This document shows positions 53,332 through 62,885 of a DNA stretch of 64,000 nucleotides, one piece after another. The notes under the pieces were generated by a model, which ran no database searches, had not been told where the DNA came from, and worked only from the letters and a program-made list of their open reading frames with translations. Every line of letters starts with the position of its first letter. Position 1 is the first letter of the stretch. The DNA comes from a bacterium BRH_c32 (GTDB taxonomy: Bacteria; Bacteroidota; Ignavibacteria; Ignavibacteriales; Melioribacteraceae), in NCBI GenBank assembly GCA_001516025.1, contig LOEU01000001.1:62001-126000 (forward strand). The letters run 5' to 3'. Position numbers and translations under genes: made by a program.

Positions 53332-54489
53332 ATGAATGAACAAACGACATACTTTGACAGACCCGAAAGATTAGGTATCGATGATATCCTGAACGATTAC
53401 ACTTCTCTTAAAGAAATTAATATTGTTCAGTCAATAATCGACTCAATGCCTGAAATGGTAATAGTATTGAATGACTTTAGGCAGATAGTGGCATTTAATA
53501 ATAAAGCAGTTGCTCTTCTGGAACCGAAATCGATTTATGAAGTATTAGGCAAAAGACCGGGAGAGGCAGTCCATTGTATCCATGCAAACGAAATGGATGC
53601 AGGGTGCGGAACCACAAAATTTTGTGTGGAATGCGGCGCCGCTAAAGCTAATTTAAATACGATTACTAATAGAGTCAGTTCTCTTGAAGAATGCAAAATT
53701 ACATCTAATATAAAAGGGAAGCTCGTTTCTTTCGATCTTTTGATCAATACTACTCCCCTTGTAATTGAAGGAAAGAACTATACCATATTTGCTATTCGTG
53801 ATATATCTAACGAAAAAAGAAGAGAGGCACTTGAGAAAATATTTTTTCATGACGTCCTCAATACAGCAGGTGCAATTCATGGATTAACAAAACTTTTTTC
53901 TGAATTAGAAGATCCTGAAGAGAAAGAGGAGATATCAAATGCAATTATTTCTTCATCTCAGCAGTTACTTAGCGAAATATTATCCCAAAGAGAATTACGA
54001 AATGCCGAAGACGGTAATCTTGCAGTTGATATAAAAGAGATAAGCGCTAATGCAGTAATACAAAATGTCTATGAGATGTATAGTAAACATGAGTTGGCTC
54101 GCGGAAAAGTAATTAATCTGAATTATTGCAAAGATGATATTTTATTTCATTCCGATTCCACATTGCTTGTCCGTTCACTAGGTAATTTAGTAAAGAACGC
54201 TTTAGAAGCAATTGAAAATGGAGATGCCGTAAATATCTTCTATGATGTTAATGATGACAAAATAAATTTCAATGTAAAAAACGATAAATTTATTCCTAAT
54301 AATATCCAACTCCAACTATTCCAAAGATCATTTAGTACTAAAGCTAAAAAAGGGAGAGGAATTGGACTTTATAGCGTTAAGATGATAATTGAAAATTATC
54401 TCAAAGGTAGAGCGGATTATACCACAGATAGAGAGGAAGGTACGGTATTTACTTTATCAATGCCATTAGGTACTGATCATATAGAGTAA
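53332..54489 (+). CDS. Sensor histidine kinase with cysteine-bearing PAS domain and atypical H box
   Basis: 385 residues, soluble. PAS domain ~30-160 with an inserted motif bearing C82, C92, C98 and C101 (GCGTTKFCVECGAAKANL), a set seen in PAS kinases of anaerobes and suggestive of metal or Fe-S binding. The phospho-acceptor region is FFHDVLNTAGAIHG (H173), not the usual HELRTP. The HATPase domain has NLVKNALEAIE and a weak D box (VKNDKFIPNNIQLQLF), then STKAKKGRGIGLYSVKMI. The partner regulator is not adjacent. Confidence 0.87.
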   Translation: MNEQTTYFDRPERLGIDDILNDYTSLKEINIVQSIIDSMPEMVIVLNDFRQIVAFNNKAVALLEPKSIYEVLGKRPGEAVHCIHANEMDAGCGTTKFCVECGAAKANLNTITNRVSSLEECKITSNIKGKLVSFDLLINTTPLVIEGKNYTIFAIRDISNEKRREALEKIFFHDVLNTAGAIHGLTKLFSELEDPEEKEEISNAIISSSQQLLSEILSQRELRNAEDGNLAVDIKEISANAVIQNVYEMYSKHELARGKVINLNYCKDDILFHSDSTLLVRSLGNLVKNALEAIENGDAVNIFYDVNDDKINFNVKNDKFIPNNIQLQLFQRSFSTKAKKGRGIGLYSVKMIIENYLKGRADYTTDREEGTVFTLSMPLGTDHIE

Positions 54490-54492
54490 GTT

Positions 54493-54665
54493 AAGGATAT
54501 TTCTTTATAAGAATAAGTAATCCATGAGCGCAGGATAGAACATTTCAATTGATAAGGAAGTTATCGAAATTGAAGTAATCCGGCAGCAGAGAACGGATTA
54601 CTTTTATTTATAAGGATATCTCTTTTCCATAATGAAAATAATCCTGCAGCAGGGAATGAATCACT
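54493..54665. repeat. Three degenerate tandem repeats of ~60 bp
   Basis: Copies begin at 54493, 54554 and 54612 with AAGGA and share, about 25 bases in, an AATCC-x-GCAGCAG-like core (54519, 54577, 54640). Copies A and C share aaggatat-t/c-tctttt. Copies B and C share taatcc-x-gcagcag. The block fills the gap between the convergent kinase and crtW genes, and the last copy covers the crtW stop. Confidence 0.5.
54573..54608 (+). terminator. Terminator hairpin inside the repeat block
   Basis: Perfect 10-bp stem AAGTAATCCG (54573-54582) / CGGATTACTT (54594-54603) with an 11-base loop, followed by TTATTT. It terminates the plus-strand kinase gene; copies A and C of the repeat have lost this pairing. 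Confidence 0.7.
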
Positions 54666-55329
54666 TAAATTGGTATAACTTCCACCATGGCGTATGAGGA
54701 GATTCATGATGCTCAAAATGATAACCGAAAAAATAACATGATATCATCGCCCATAAATGATTCTTCTTTTGTGTCCGTGCCTTATGCGGCTCCATTTCAT
54801 TAGTGTGTGGCTGCTTATGTGGCAAATAAGTTCCGAAATAAAATAATTGCAAGGAGCTTAAGATCGCCGGTATAACCCAAAAGAACCATAGATTTATTTC
54901 GGGCACATAGATTTTTAGAATATTAAATGCTGCCGCCATTACCAATAACTGCCAAATTGTAGCATATCTTATCATAAACGAACCCCACCAAATAAAGAAA
55001 TTTTGCGATTTAATATTATAGTCAGGATCGTCTTCGGTTCCCGGAGTTTTATGATGTTTAAAGTGATTCTTTATCAATCGATTATATGATAAGCCCGCAT
55101 AAAGAAATGTAGATATCTGCCCAATCAGTTTATTAATTGTTTTATTTTTGGATACTGTTCGGTGCATCGAATCGTGAGCCGTAATAAACAAACCGGTATA
55201 TAAAAATATTTGAAATAATATATGGAAGTAAAAAGTAAATGAAGAAAAAGATGGTTCAAGATATACTAACATGTAGAAGAGATGAAAGAACCATGAAAAA
55301 ATTATTATAAACGCAATCAGTATTCCCAT
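54661..55329 (-). CDS. crtW: Beta-carotene ketolase, CrtW-type
   Basis: 222 residues, di-iron membrane oxygenase. Histidine boxes are TAHDSMH (~48-54), IKNHFKHHKTPGTEDDPDY (~88-106) and the C-terminal FGYHFEHHESPHTPWW that is diagnostic of CrtW ketolases. It adds a 4-keto group to a beta-ionone ring. It is the last gene of the carotenoid operon and shares a base with the cruF-like gene. Confidence 0.88.
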   Translation of the reverse strand: MGILIAFIIIFSWFFHLFYMLVYLEPSFSSFTFYFHILFQIFLYTGLFITAHDSMHRTVSKNKTINKLIGQISTFLYAGLSYNRLIKNHFKHHKTPGTEDDPDYNIKSQNFFIWWGSFMIRYATIWQLLVMAAAFNILKIYVPEINLWFFWVIPAILSSLQLFYFGTYLPHKQPHTNEMEPHKARTQKKNHLWAMISCYFFGYHFEHHESPHTPWWKLYQFK

Positions 55330-55991
55330 TATAAAAATATCCTCAAGATGAGAAAGAATATTGTCTGAATTATTATATAATGTAAAGGGATTTTGGAACT
55401 AATTTTTATTTTCTTTAGGTTAAACCCGATCGCAAAAACAAAGGCAATAATAAACCACGCAGTGAAATTCTGCAATGGAATGATATTGCCGCTCCATGTC
55501 CAATAGTTTAATTTCATTGCTAATGGCTCTAAGATATAATCGAAAAGTAGTGCTATGATTCCGGTAATTAAAGAAGAGATGTAGATGTTTTTTGAAATCA
55601 ATTGAGAAAAAGATAGTCCCCCAAGAATTACAATTACCCAATTCACTCCAATTATAAGGGGTACATCAAACAATCTCCAACCGAGTACATCCCCATATTT
55701 ATAAGTACCGAAAACCAATCCCGATGCGGTTCCATAAGCTTCCAATACGAAAGTAATTATGTAAGTTGATACGAGCCAACTTAGTAATTGGCCATCTATT
55801 TCTCTATGGATTGAATAAAAAAGAACTACGCTGCATAGAAGCAAAGTAAATGGTGTAAGCATAATCATAAGACTACGAGTCGGCTCAACTAAGTGCCCCA
55901 CAACTCCTACTGAATACATTATTATAAAAAATGGGATAACCCATTTTTCATATTTCTCTAATCCGCCTAAATTAATTTTCTTCCCTTCCAT
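55329..55991 (-). CDS. cruF: Carotenoid 1,2-hydratase, CruF family
   Basis: 220 residues, about seven membrane helices. The family signature EAYGTASGLVFGTYKYGDVLG (with FDVPLIIGVNWVIVI) is at ~84-121. CruF proteins add water to the psi end of gamma-carotene or lycopene, giving a 1'-hydroxyl for glycosylation. It overlaps the glycosyltransferase gene by 25 bases. Confidence 0.87.
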   Translation of the reverse strand: MEGKKINLGGLEKYEKWVIPFFIIMYSVGVVGHLVEPTRSLMIMLTPFTLLLCSVVLFYSIHREIDGQLLSWLVSTYIITFVLEAYGTASGLVFGTYKYGDVLGWRLFDVPLIIGVNWVIVILGGLSFSQLISKNIYISSLITGIIALLFDYILEPLAMKLNYWTWSGNIIPLQNFTAWFIIAFVFAIGFNLKKIKISSKIPLHYIIIQTIFFLILRIFL

Positions 55992-57058
55992 TCTATTCCA
56001 ATTTTATTTACTGATTTTATCCCCACATAAAAAAGAATTATCATCTGTAAGGGATGCAATAATACATTTACTAAAAAATTTTGTCTGCTTATACCGGAGA
56101 TATAAATTCGTGAAATTAAAATAAGTATTACAGCCGGAAGAAACAGAACATCAAAAAACAGTAATGCAAATGGCAATAAAAAGATAATTTCAAAAAAACC
56201 AATCATTATAATAAAAGGAAACTTCCCGATTTTAAATCCTTTATAAAAATTCTTTGAAAATCCGGTAATTGCCGATTCAAATGAATCATACATTGAGCAA
56301 TAAATTTGATTATCACCGACTGCTGTCATAAGTTTATACCTGTTGGTTTTAAGCAGTCTAGCGAACTCCATATCCTCTACAACTTCATTTTTTACTTTTT
56401 CATGTCCGCCAATGGCATTATATACATTTTTCTTGAATAGAAAAAGTTGACCATTCGCTGCGGCAAAGGAACCCTTCTTAGATTTGAAAACTTGCTTAAG
56501 AGGCAAAAAAGATAGTAATAGCCAATTCATCATCGGTACGACTAACCATTCACCAAATCCGGTTATTCTTTGACTTGGGAAAACAGAAAGAGCATCTAAT
56601 TTATATTTATTCATCTTTGCCATTAATCCATCAATAGCATTTTCTTTGAGCTCCACATCTGCATCAATAAAAAGAAGATAGTCCCCTTTAGAATTTTTAT
56701 ATAATTGATTGCAAGCCCAATTTTTACCGAGCCAATCTTGTGGCAGCTCCTTGCCTTCCAATAAATGTATATGGCTAAACTTATTCGTATATGCTTCAAT
56801 TATTGCTTTTGTCTCGTCAGTGGAATTATCATCTACCACAATGATATCAAGATTTTTATAGGTTTGCCTTAATATCGAATCCAGACATTTTTTAATATTT
56901 TTTTCTTCATTGCGCGCAGGAATAAGTATTGAAATCATTCCGGATTTAGAAAAATTATTTCCACTTTTTTTAATTCTTGGGGCAGTGAAATAATTATATG
57001 CAACAACGCAAAATGAGATAAAAACAAATGTTAATATAATAGCATTAAGGATTAGCAT
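55967..57058 (-). CDS. Family 2 glycosyltransferase of the carotenoid operon (CruG-like role)
   Basis: 363 residues. N-terminal membrane segment (~3-22), then GT2 domain with ISILIPARNEEKNIKKCLDS, VVDDNSTDETKAIIEAY, LLFIDADVELK (DxD) and two or three C-terminal helices (GFFEIIFLLPFALLFFDVLF and LHPLQMIILFYVGI). Beside cruF it most likely glycosylates the 1'-hydroxyl, as CruG does. The sugar is not predictable. Confidence 0.83.
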   Translation of the reverse strand: MLILNAIILTFVFISFCVVAYNYFTAPRIKKSGNNFSKSGMISILIPARNEEKNIKKCLDSILRQTYKNLDIIVVDDNSTDETKAIIEAYTNKFSHIHLLEGKELPQDWLGKNWACNQLYKNSKGDYLLFIDADVELKENAIDGLMAKMNKYKLDALSVFPSQRITGFGEWLVVPMMNWLLLSFLPLKQVFKSKKGSFAAANGQLFLFKKNVYNAIGGHEKVKNEVVEDMEFARLLKTNRYKLMTAVGDNQIYCSMYDSFESAITGFSKNFYKGFKIGKFPFIIMIGFFEIIFLLPFALLFFDVLFLPAVILILISRIYISGISRQNFLVNVLLHPLQMIILFYVGIKSVNKIGIEWKGRKLI

Positions 57059-57059
57059 T

Positions 57060-57710
57060 TTATAAATATAACGGATTAACAGGAGATTTATTAATTATTG
57101 TCTCGTTAAGTGAATCGATATTTTTCATAAAAGAATCGGAATAATTATCAAAATTTTCGATTCCCTTATTACAGATAATTGGATTGGCTACTCTGATAAA
57201 TAATGCCGGATTTTTTTCATCTAAATGCTGAATCTTGAAAGCTATGGGAAGAAGAGTAAATTTTTTGTTATTAAGAAATATTTTTATTCCCTCTTTCATT
57301 GAAAGCGGCTTTTTCTCGAAAGGTTCTATTATTCCTTGAGGATATATTATGAGCAGGGAATTATTATCCTCCAATATCTCACTAATATAATTTCTTACTT
57401 CAATAATGCCGGACGCAGAATTTGGATTGAAACCAAACGCACCTAATTTTTTAAAGAATGAATATTTTTTTAGCTGCTCTTCAAGCATAAGTACATGGAA
57501 TTTACGCTTGAAATATTTTCGATTAATAAAATCGATAAAAAATCCATCCCACCAACTTATATGATTCGGAGTTACGACTAAGGGTAGTGAAGAATCAATT
57601 TTAGGAATTTCACCATCAAGAAAAAAATGAGAAAAATTCTTTTTCATTAAACGATTGATATAAAGATCGAAAATCATTCGGGCATATTTTTTATGGTCAG
57701 CTTTTATCAT
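57060..57710 (-). CDS. PlsC-like acyltransferase of the carotenoid operon
   Basis: 216 residues. Acyltransferase block I TPNHISWWDGFFIDF (NHxxxxD, ~47-61) and block III IYPQGIIEPFEKKP (~119-132). The fold is that of 1-acylglycerol-phosphate acyltransferases. Placed one base after the CrtI-like gene and next to a glycosyltransferase, it may acylate a carotenoid glycoside, as CruD does in green sulfur bacteria. A phospholipid role cannot be excluded. Confidence 0.8.
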   Translation of the reverse strand: MIKADHKKYARMIFDLYINRLMKKNFSHFFLDGEIPKIDSSLPLVVTPNHISWWDGFFIDFINRKYFKRKFHVLMLEEQLKKYSFFKKLGAFGFNPNSASGIIEVRNYISEILEDNNSLLIIYPQGIIEPFEKKPLSMKEGIKIFLNNKKFTLLPIAFKIQHLDEKNPALFIRVANPIICNKGIENFDNYSDSFMKNIDSLNETIINKSPVNPLYL

Positions 57711-57711
57711 A

Positions 57712-59208
57712 TTATTTATCGGTTGATAGTATTTCAGATTTTATAATCGATTCAGATGCAATCTTCCCCGATAGAATTACTAACGGAATTCCGCCACCGG
57801 GATGTGCGCTTCCACCGCAAAAATATAAATGGTCTAATTCTTTCGATTTATTTGTTTGTCTTGAGAAAGCTGCATTTCGGCTATTAGAAGATATTCCATA
57901 GAGACTTCCCTTTTCGCTTCCTGTTATACTTTCTATCTCAAGGGGTGAAAGTATTTTTTCAGTTACTATTTTATTATTCAAATCGATTCCAAGTATTGAT
58001 TTTATTTTATTCAAGATATTTTCTTTTGCCCGCTTAATTTCATCATCCCAATTTTGCCCATCAATATAAGGAGCATTAATCATTACGTACCAATTTTCAT
58101 AACCGGTAGGTGCATCAGATCTATTATATTTTGAAGATATGTAAATATAGATAGTGGGATTGTCCGGACATATTTTTTCTTCAAATAGTTGTAAAAATTC
58201 TTTCTGATAATTTTCGGAAAACAAAATATTATGAATTTCTAAATCATTTTCTTCAATCTTCACTCCCCAATAGAAAACCAACGCAGAAGATGAAGGATTT
58301 AACTTACTATATTTTTCTGCCGACTTTAATTTTTTCTCTTTAAGTTGTTCTTTATATGTTTTATTAACGTCCGCATTTGAAAGGACAAAATCATATTTTA
58401 AATCTTTCCCGTTTACACTTATTCCTTTAACACTGTTATTATCTGTAAGGATTTTTTCCACTTTTGAATCAAAATGAAAATTAACTCCCTTTTTAAGGGC
58501 AAGATTATAAAGTGCTTTTGAAATTGAATAAATTCCCCCTTCGGGAATATAACCGCCGAGACCTATTTCAACGTGTTGAATAATGTTAAGAGTGGCGGGC
58601 GCTTTATATGGGTTGGAGCCGTTATAAGTGGCATACCGATCGAATAATTGAACTGTTTTCGGATCATTAAAAAAATTACTATTAGCTTCGTGCATTGTTC
58701 TGAACGGATCTATTTTATATACCTGCATTAAAGTCTTTAGTGCCTTAAGATTCAGAAAAGTTTTCGGATCGGAAAAATCTTTGAACAAAAAGAGTTCTGC
58801 CGTCAGATCATAAATCTTTTCACAATATTTTAAATATTTTATAACGGATTTCTTTGAATCAAAAGTTTTTTTAGCTATTTCATTAGCTGTTTTTTCTCTA
58901 TCAGGATAAATATTTATTGTTGTTCCGTCTGAATAAAGGTATTTACAAATAACATCTAATTTTCGTAATGTTAAAAATTCTTCTAAATTTTCATCAACAT
59001 CGGCAAATAGATCTTTTATAACAAAAGGCATTGTAAGAAGCGAAGGGCCTAGATCAAAACGGAAATCATCTATAATAAATTGATTTGCTTTCCCTCCGGC
59101 ATCAAAATTAGATTCAAATAGATCGATCTGATAACCAAGATGAGCTAATCTAATAGCAGCCGAAAGTCCTCCCAAACCTGAACCAATTATTGCTCCTTTT
59201 TTTGCCAT
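57712..59208 (-). CDS. Carotenoid desaturase/oxidase of the CrtI/CrtD family
   Basis: 498 residues. FAD-binding IIGSGLGGLSAAIRLAHLG (~7-25) with DAGGKANQF, and the C-terminal CGGSAHPGGGIPLVILSGK dinucleotide motif. This is the second complete CrtI-type protein of the operon; a hydroxy-carotenoid 3,4-desaturase (CrtD-like) role fits a CruF pathway. It overlaps the cyclase gene by 22 bases. Confidence 0.85.
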   Translation of the reverse strand: MAKKGAIIGSGLGGLSAAIRLAHLGYQIDLFESNFDAGGKANQFIIDDFRFDLGPSLLTMPFVIKDLFADVDENLEEFLTLRKLDVICKYLYSDGTTINIYPDREKTANEIAKKTFDSKKSVIKYLKYCEKIYDLTAELFLFKDFSDPKTFLNLKALKTLMQVYKIDPFRTMHEANSNFFNDPKTVQLFDRYATYNGSNPYKAPATLNIIQHVEIGLGGYIPEGGIYSISKALYNLALKKGVNFHFDSKVEKILTDNNSVKGISVNGKDLKYDFVLSNADVNKTYKEQLKEKKLKSAEKYSKLNPSSSALVFYWGVKIEENDLEIHNILFSENYQKEFLQLFEEKICPDNPTIYIYISSKYNRSDAPTGYENWYVMINAPYIDGQNWDDEIKRAKENILNKIKSILGIDLNNKIVTEKILSPLEIESITGSEKGSLYGISSNSRNAAFSRQTNKSKELDHLYFCGGSAHPGGGIPLVILSGKIASESIIKSEILSTDK

Positions 59209-59870
59209 ACGCTTTTAAGTTTTGTATATAGAAAAAGATTGAACCCGATTAATGCGAATGAATAAAGGAAATCCTCAACCGGTATTGTAATAATTCTCAA
59301 TCCCCAAATTGCATCCGGACTATAAGTTACTATCGGAAGTGATGTAAGTAGATAATTCACTACGAAAAATGGTATATATGTAAACAGCATAAAGAGCCAA
59401 AAGTAGCGAGAATTTATTAAACTATTCTTTATAAGAGTGAGCATTAATAAGATAATAGGAACAAACAATAAAACGGTGAACGTGTAATATTGATCTCGAA
59501 ATACAAAGGCAAAGGCAACCGATATAAAAGCTATGGTATATATTTGATATTTATTTACCGAGATTGATTTATCAGTGAGATAATATTTACCCGTTTCATA
59601 TAAAAAAGTAATTGAATATGGTATTGTAAAAAAGAATAACAATTCTTCCAGTGGAAGAGAAAAGATATAAATACCAATAAGATGTTCAGGATTAAAACCC
59701 CAATCACCCCTCAAAGCTGCTATATCATCCCAAACAATAAAAGGTAAAGCAGAAATTATTATTGCAGGAATAACAGATTTAAAATTTTTATAAAACTGCA
59801 ATTTCTTTTCAAAAGAAAGAAGCAGGGGAAATAGAATCACTAAAATATTTATCGCTAAATAGGTACTCAT
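59187..59870 (-). CDS. Lycopene cyclase, fused CrtYc/CrtYd-type membrane protein
   Basis: 227 residues with about seven helices and two internal repeats. FIVWDDIAALRGDWGFNPEH then LPLEELLFFFTIPY in the first, and FFVVNYLLTSLPIVTYSPDA then PVEDFLYSFAL in the second. This doubled heterodimer-type cyclase makes beta-ionone rings from lycopene. The second repeat lacks the family's full PxE-E motif, so activity at one end only is possible, which would suit a monocyclic product. Confidence 0.85.
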   Translation of the reverse strand: MSTYLAINILVILFPLLLSFEKKLQFYKNFKSVIPAIIISALPFIVWDDIAALRGDWGFNPEHLIGIYIFSLPLEELLFFFTIPYSITFLYETGKYYLTDKSISVNKYQIYTIAFISVAFAFVFRDQYYTFTVLLFVPIILLMLTLIKNSLINSRYFWLFMLFTYIPFFVVNYLLTSLPIVTYSPDAIWGLRIITIPVEDFLYSFALIGFNLFLYTKLKSVWQKKEQ

Positions 59871-60457
59871 TTTAAAGCTAACTGCGGATAAATTTTTAAT
59901 AGATTATTTATCTTGTCTTTCGAAATCCTTTCGGTAGAGACTAAAAATTCTGCAATCCCTTGCTGAATCTCGCTGTTTATATAAGTATAATCTTTTTTCT
60001 GAATGAGTGAATAAATTTTCTCGGCATCTTCTTTTTTCTCAACGCTATGACCCAAGAAACCGGGGATATGGTGAAGAATAGCAAAACGAATAAATCTAAT
60101 CTCAAGAGTTTCAGGACTTTGTTCTACTGCCTTCGATAATAGTTCCATCGAATCATTAAAGTAACCTAATTTGGTAAAGGGCCAGAAAGCATTTCGGCTC
60201 TTTATTGATAGCAATCCCCCATAATACGCCTTTATAAGTATAGGATATTTTTGGGCATCTTTTCCATATTTTATCTCAATTGTATTGACTAGTTTATCTA
60301 AAACATCATCGTCTTCTAATGAAGCATAATAGTCCAAACGAATAGATTCCAATGAATTAATATCCACCTGCGAATAGGGATTAGTTTGCGCCTCTACAAA
60401 ACCACTCGCAAAAAGAAAAACAATAAGTATCACTAATAATCGATTAATAAATTTCAT
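59867..60457 (-). CDS. Exported protein of the carotenoid operon, unknown
   Basis: 196 residues. Signal peptide MKFINRLLVILIVFLFASGF, cleavage near VEAQ. The mature part is helical and TPR-like (SMELLSKAVEQSPETLEIRF, KEDAEKIYSLIQKKDYTYIN). It overlaps the cyclase start by four bases and the crtB stop by 14, so it is part of the operon. I do not recognise it; its embedded position suggests a role in pigment handling or membrane assembly. Confidence 0.75.
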   Translation of the reverse strand: MKFINRLLVILIVFLFASGFVEAQTNPYSQVDINSLESIRLDYYASLEDDDVLDKLVNTIEIKYGKDAQKYPILIKAYYGGLLSIKSRNAFWPFTKLGYFNDSMELLSKAVEQSPETLEIRFIRFAILHHIPGFLGHSVEKKEDAEKIYSLIQKKDYTYINSEIQQGIAEFLVSTERISKDKINNLLKIYPQLALK

Positions 60458-61292
60458 TTAGTCTCAATACTTTTATTTTCCAATAAGATTTAATTAATAG
60501 AGCTAATTTATGAAAATTAGATACTCTTACTCTCTTTTTTAGCAATTCGTTTATATTAAGTCCTTGTATTTTTTTAAAGAGAACGTAGTAGTAAAGATAA
60601 GCTGAATAAACACCCAACTTAACTCCGGCAGGTAATTTGAATATACCTTCAAGAGATTGTTTAAATTCATTTTCTATCTCCTTTTCTAATTCTTTTTTGC
60701 TTGTATCATTTATCTCCCCCGAAGAATGAATATCGGGAATATATATTCTTCCTCTCTCGTCAATATCGCTTTTAATATCGCGGAGGAAATTAACTTTTTG
60801 AAATGCCGAGCCGAGCATCTTTGCTGAATGAAGAAGAGTATTAAAATGCTCTTGATTCCCTTGAACGAAAATTTTAAGACACATTAACCCCACAACTTCC
60901 GCAGAACCGTATATATATTGATCATAGACTACCCTGCCATAATTCGATTTAGTTAAATCCATCTCCATACTATCTAAAAATGCAGTAATTAGTTTATGAT
61001 CAATTTTATATTTATTAACCGTCAATTGGAAAGATTGAATAATCGGATTAGTAGAAATTTTTCTATTAATCGCTTCAAATGTTTCTGTGCGCAATTGATC
61101 TAATAAATATTTTTTATCATGATCATGAAAGGTATCTACAATCTCATCTGCAAGACGAACGAATCCATATATAGCATAAATTGGCTCTCTATATTCGGGA
61201 GTAAATGCCTTAATACCCAGTGAGAATGAAGTACTATATTTATTTGTAAGGAGCTTACTTACTTTATACGAAACATCGTCATACAGTTCCAT
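60444..61292 (-). CDS. crtB: Phytoene synthase
   Basis: 282 residues. Trans-isoprenyl diphosphate synthase (head-to-head) fold with the first Asp motif RLADEIVDTFHDHD (~45-58), QKVNFLRDIKSDIDERGRIYIP (second Asp motif, ~170-191). It joins two geranylgeranyl diphosphates to phytoene. It overlaps crtI by 14 bases. Confidence 0.94.
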   Translation of the reverse strand: MELYDDVSYKVSKLLTNKYSTSFSLGIKAFTPEYREPIYAIYGFVRLADEIVDTFHDHDKKYLLDQLRTETFEAINRKISTNPIIQSFQLTVNKYKIDHKLITAFLDSMEMDLTKSNYGRVVYDQYIYGSAEVVGLMCLKIFVQGNQEHFNTLLHSAKMLGSAFQKVNFLRDIKSDIDERGRIYIPDIHSSGEINDTSKKELEKEIENEFKQSLEGIFKLPAGVKLGVYSAYLYYYVLFKKIQGLNINELLKKRVRVSNFHKLALLIKSYWKIKVLRLNEIY

Positions 61293-62760
61293 AATCTTCC
61301 TCTATTCTTTGTAAAACTAATTTTGATGATATAATAACCATCGGCAACCCGGTACCCGGAGTCGTAGAAGCTCCAACATAATAAAGATTATTAAACTTTT
61401 CATCTTTATTCTTCGGGCGAAATGCACCTACCTGATCGATATCATGTGCCAATCCCAAACCTGAACCTTTATACAAATTCAATGTACTTGCCCAATCTTC
61501 GGGAGTTAAAATTTTCTTAACGACCGTATTTGCATTTATATTAAATCCGGTTCGCTTGGATAAATCATCAATAATATTATTTGCTAATTCTTCTTTATCA
61601 CTCCAATCTTTTTTATATCTTAAGTCGGGAACGGGACACAAAATAAAAATATTTTCGTGTCCTTCAGGTGCACAATCAGTTTCCGATTTTGAAAGTGCAT
61701 TTACATAATAATATGGCTTCTGAGGCGAAATCGATGAAGTAAATATTGTATCGGCATAACCCTTAAAATTACTTCCCAAGAAATAGTTGTGATGCATTAA
61801 TTTGTCAACTTTCCCTTTTACGCCTATATAGATTGTAAATGGCGCAAGAGTCCAGTGCATCTTATCAAGTTTTTCTTCCGTGTAAGCTTTCCTTTTTAGC
61901 ACTTCGCCTCTGAAAGAAGCAGCGTCTGCATTACTGATAAATATATCCGCACTCCACAATTTTTCTTTTTTGTCAACCACGCTCGAAAGCGATCCATTAT
62001 CATTATTGAATCCAACGATTTCAGTATTATAAACTATCTCTACATCTCTTTCTTTAAGAAGTTTAAGGAGTTCTTCTACCATCTTATACATACCCCCTCT
62101 TACCTTCCAATAACCATTGTGCCTCATCTCTGTATAGTTAAGCAAGGAATAGATTGCGGGGGTTTGAAATGGAGTAGCACCAAGAAAGAACGCTACGAGC
62201 GAAAAAATTATTCTCACTTCTTCAGAACTAAAATTCTTTTCTACTTCACTCCACATTGTTCTAAATAAATATGGGAGATGCTTCAACGGTACTCTTGTGA
62301 GAGAAAGAACATATCCTAACTTAGAATCAAAATTTGATTTAACTACTTTCCCATCAGTATCATGGAAAAATTGACCTGCTCTTGTAAGATACTTATCAAC
62401 TTTAGCCGCTAAATCCGGCTCTATATCCGCAAACTCTTTTCCAAGTTTTTCGAGGTCTTTCCAAATTACACGCGGTTTTTCCTGTCCTTCAAAATAAACT
62501 TGATACAGAGGATCTAATTCATCTAATTGAATCGGGTTTTTAATTCCAGTACTCTTAAATAACTCATCAAGTTCATAAGTCATACTCATAAATGAAGGTC
62601 CCATATCGAATCGGAAACCATCCATTTCTACTATATTTAATCGTCCGCCTGCTTTAGAGTATTTTTCTAATATTGTAACTTTATATCCCTTAGCAGAAAG
62701 CCTAAGAGCCGCAGATAATCCTCCTAATCCCGAACCTATTATAATTGCTGATTTTTTCAT
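61279..62760 (-). CDS. crtI: Phytoene desaturase
   Basis: 493 residues from the ATG at 62760, which starts MKKSAIIIGSGLGGLSAALR; 13 codons upstream lack the FAD fold. Dinucleotide motif at 5-23, GGRLNIVEMDGFRFDMGPSF, and C-terminal GASTTPGTGLPMVIISSKL. It desaturates phytoene to lycopene through neurosporene. Ordinary CrtI length and layout. Confidence 0.92.
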   Translation of the reverse strand: MKKSAIIIGSGLGGLSAALRLSAKGYKVTILEKYSKAGGRLNIVEMDGFRFDMGPSFMSMTYELDELFKSTGIKNPIQLDELDPLYQVYFEGQEKPRVIWKDLEKLGKEFADIEPDLAAKVDKYLTRAGQFFHDTDGKVVKSNFDSKLGYVLSLTRVPLKHLPYLFRTMWSEVEKNFSSEEVRIIFSLVAFFLGATPFQTPAIYSLLNYTEMRHNGYWKVRGGMYKMVEELLKLLKERDVEIVYNTEIVGFNNDNGSLSSVVDKKEKLWSADIFISNADAASFRGEVLKRKAYTEEKLDKMHWTLAPFTIYIGVKGKVDKLMHHNYFLGSNFKGYADTIFTSSISPQKPYYYVNALSKSETDCAPEGHENIFILCPVPDLRYKKDWSDKEELANNIIDDLSKRTGFNINANTVVKKILTPEDWASTLNLYKGSGLGLAHDIDQVGAFRPKNKDEKFNNLYYVGASTTPGTGLPMVIISSKLVLQRIEEDYGTV

Positions 62761-62885
62761 AATCTCACTATTTTTAATATAAAACGAGAATCTCTCCAAT
62801 TTAGTTCCCTAAACGCAATTCCTTGAATAAAAAAAGTCGGCAAATAAACGAGTAAATATTTAAATCGAGAAGATGCGATACTATT

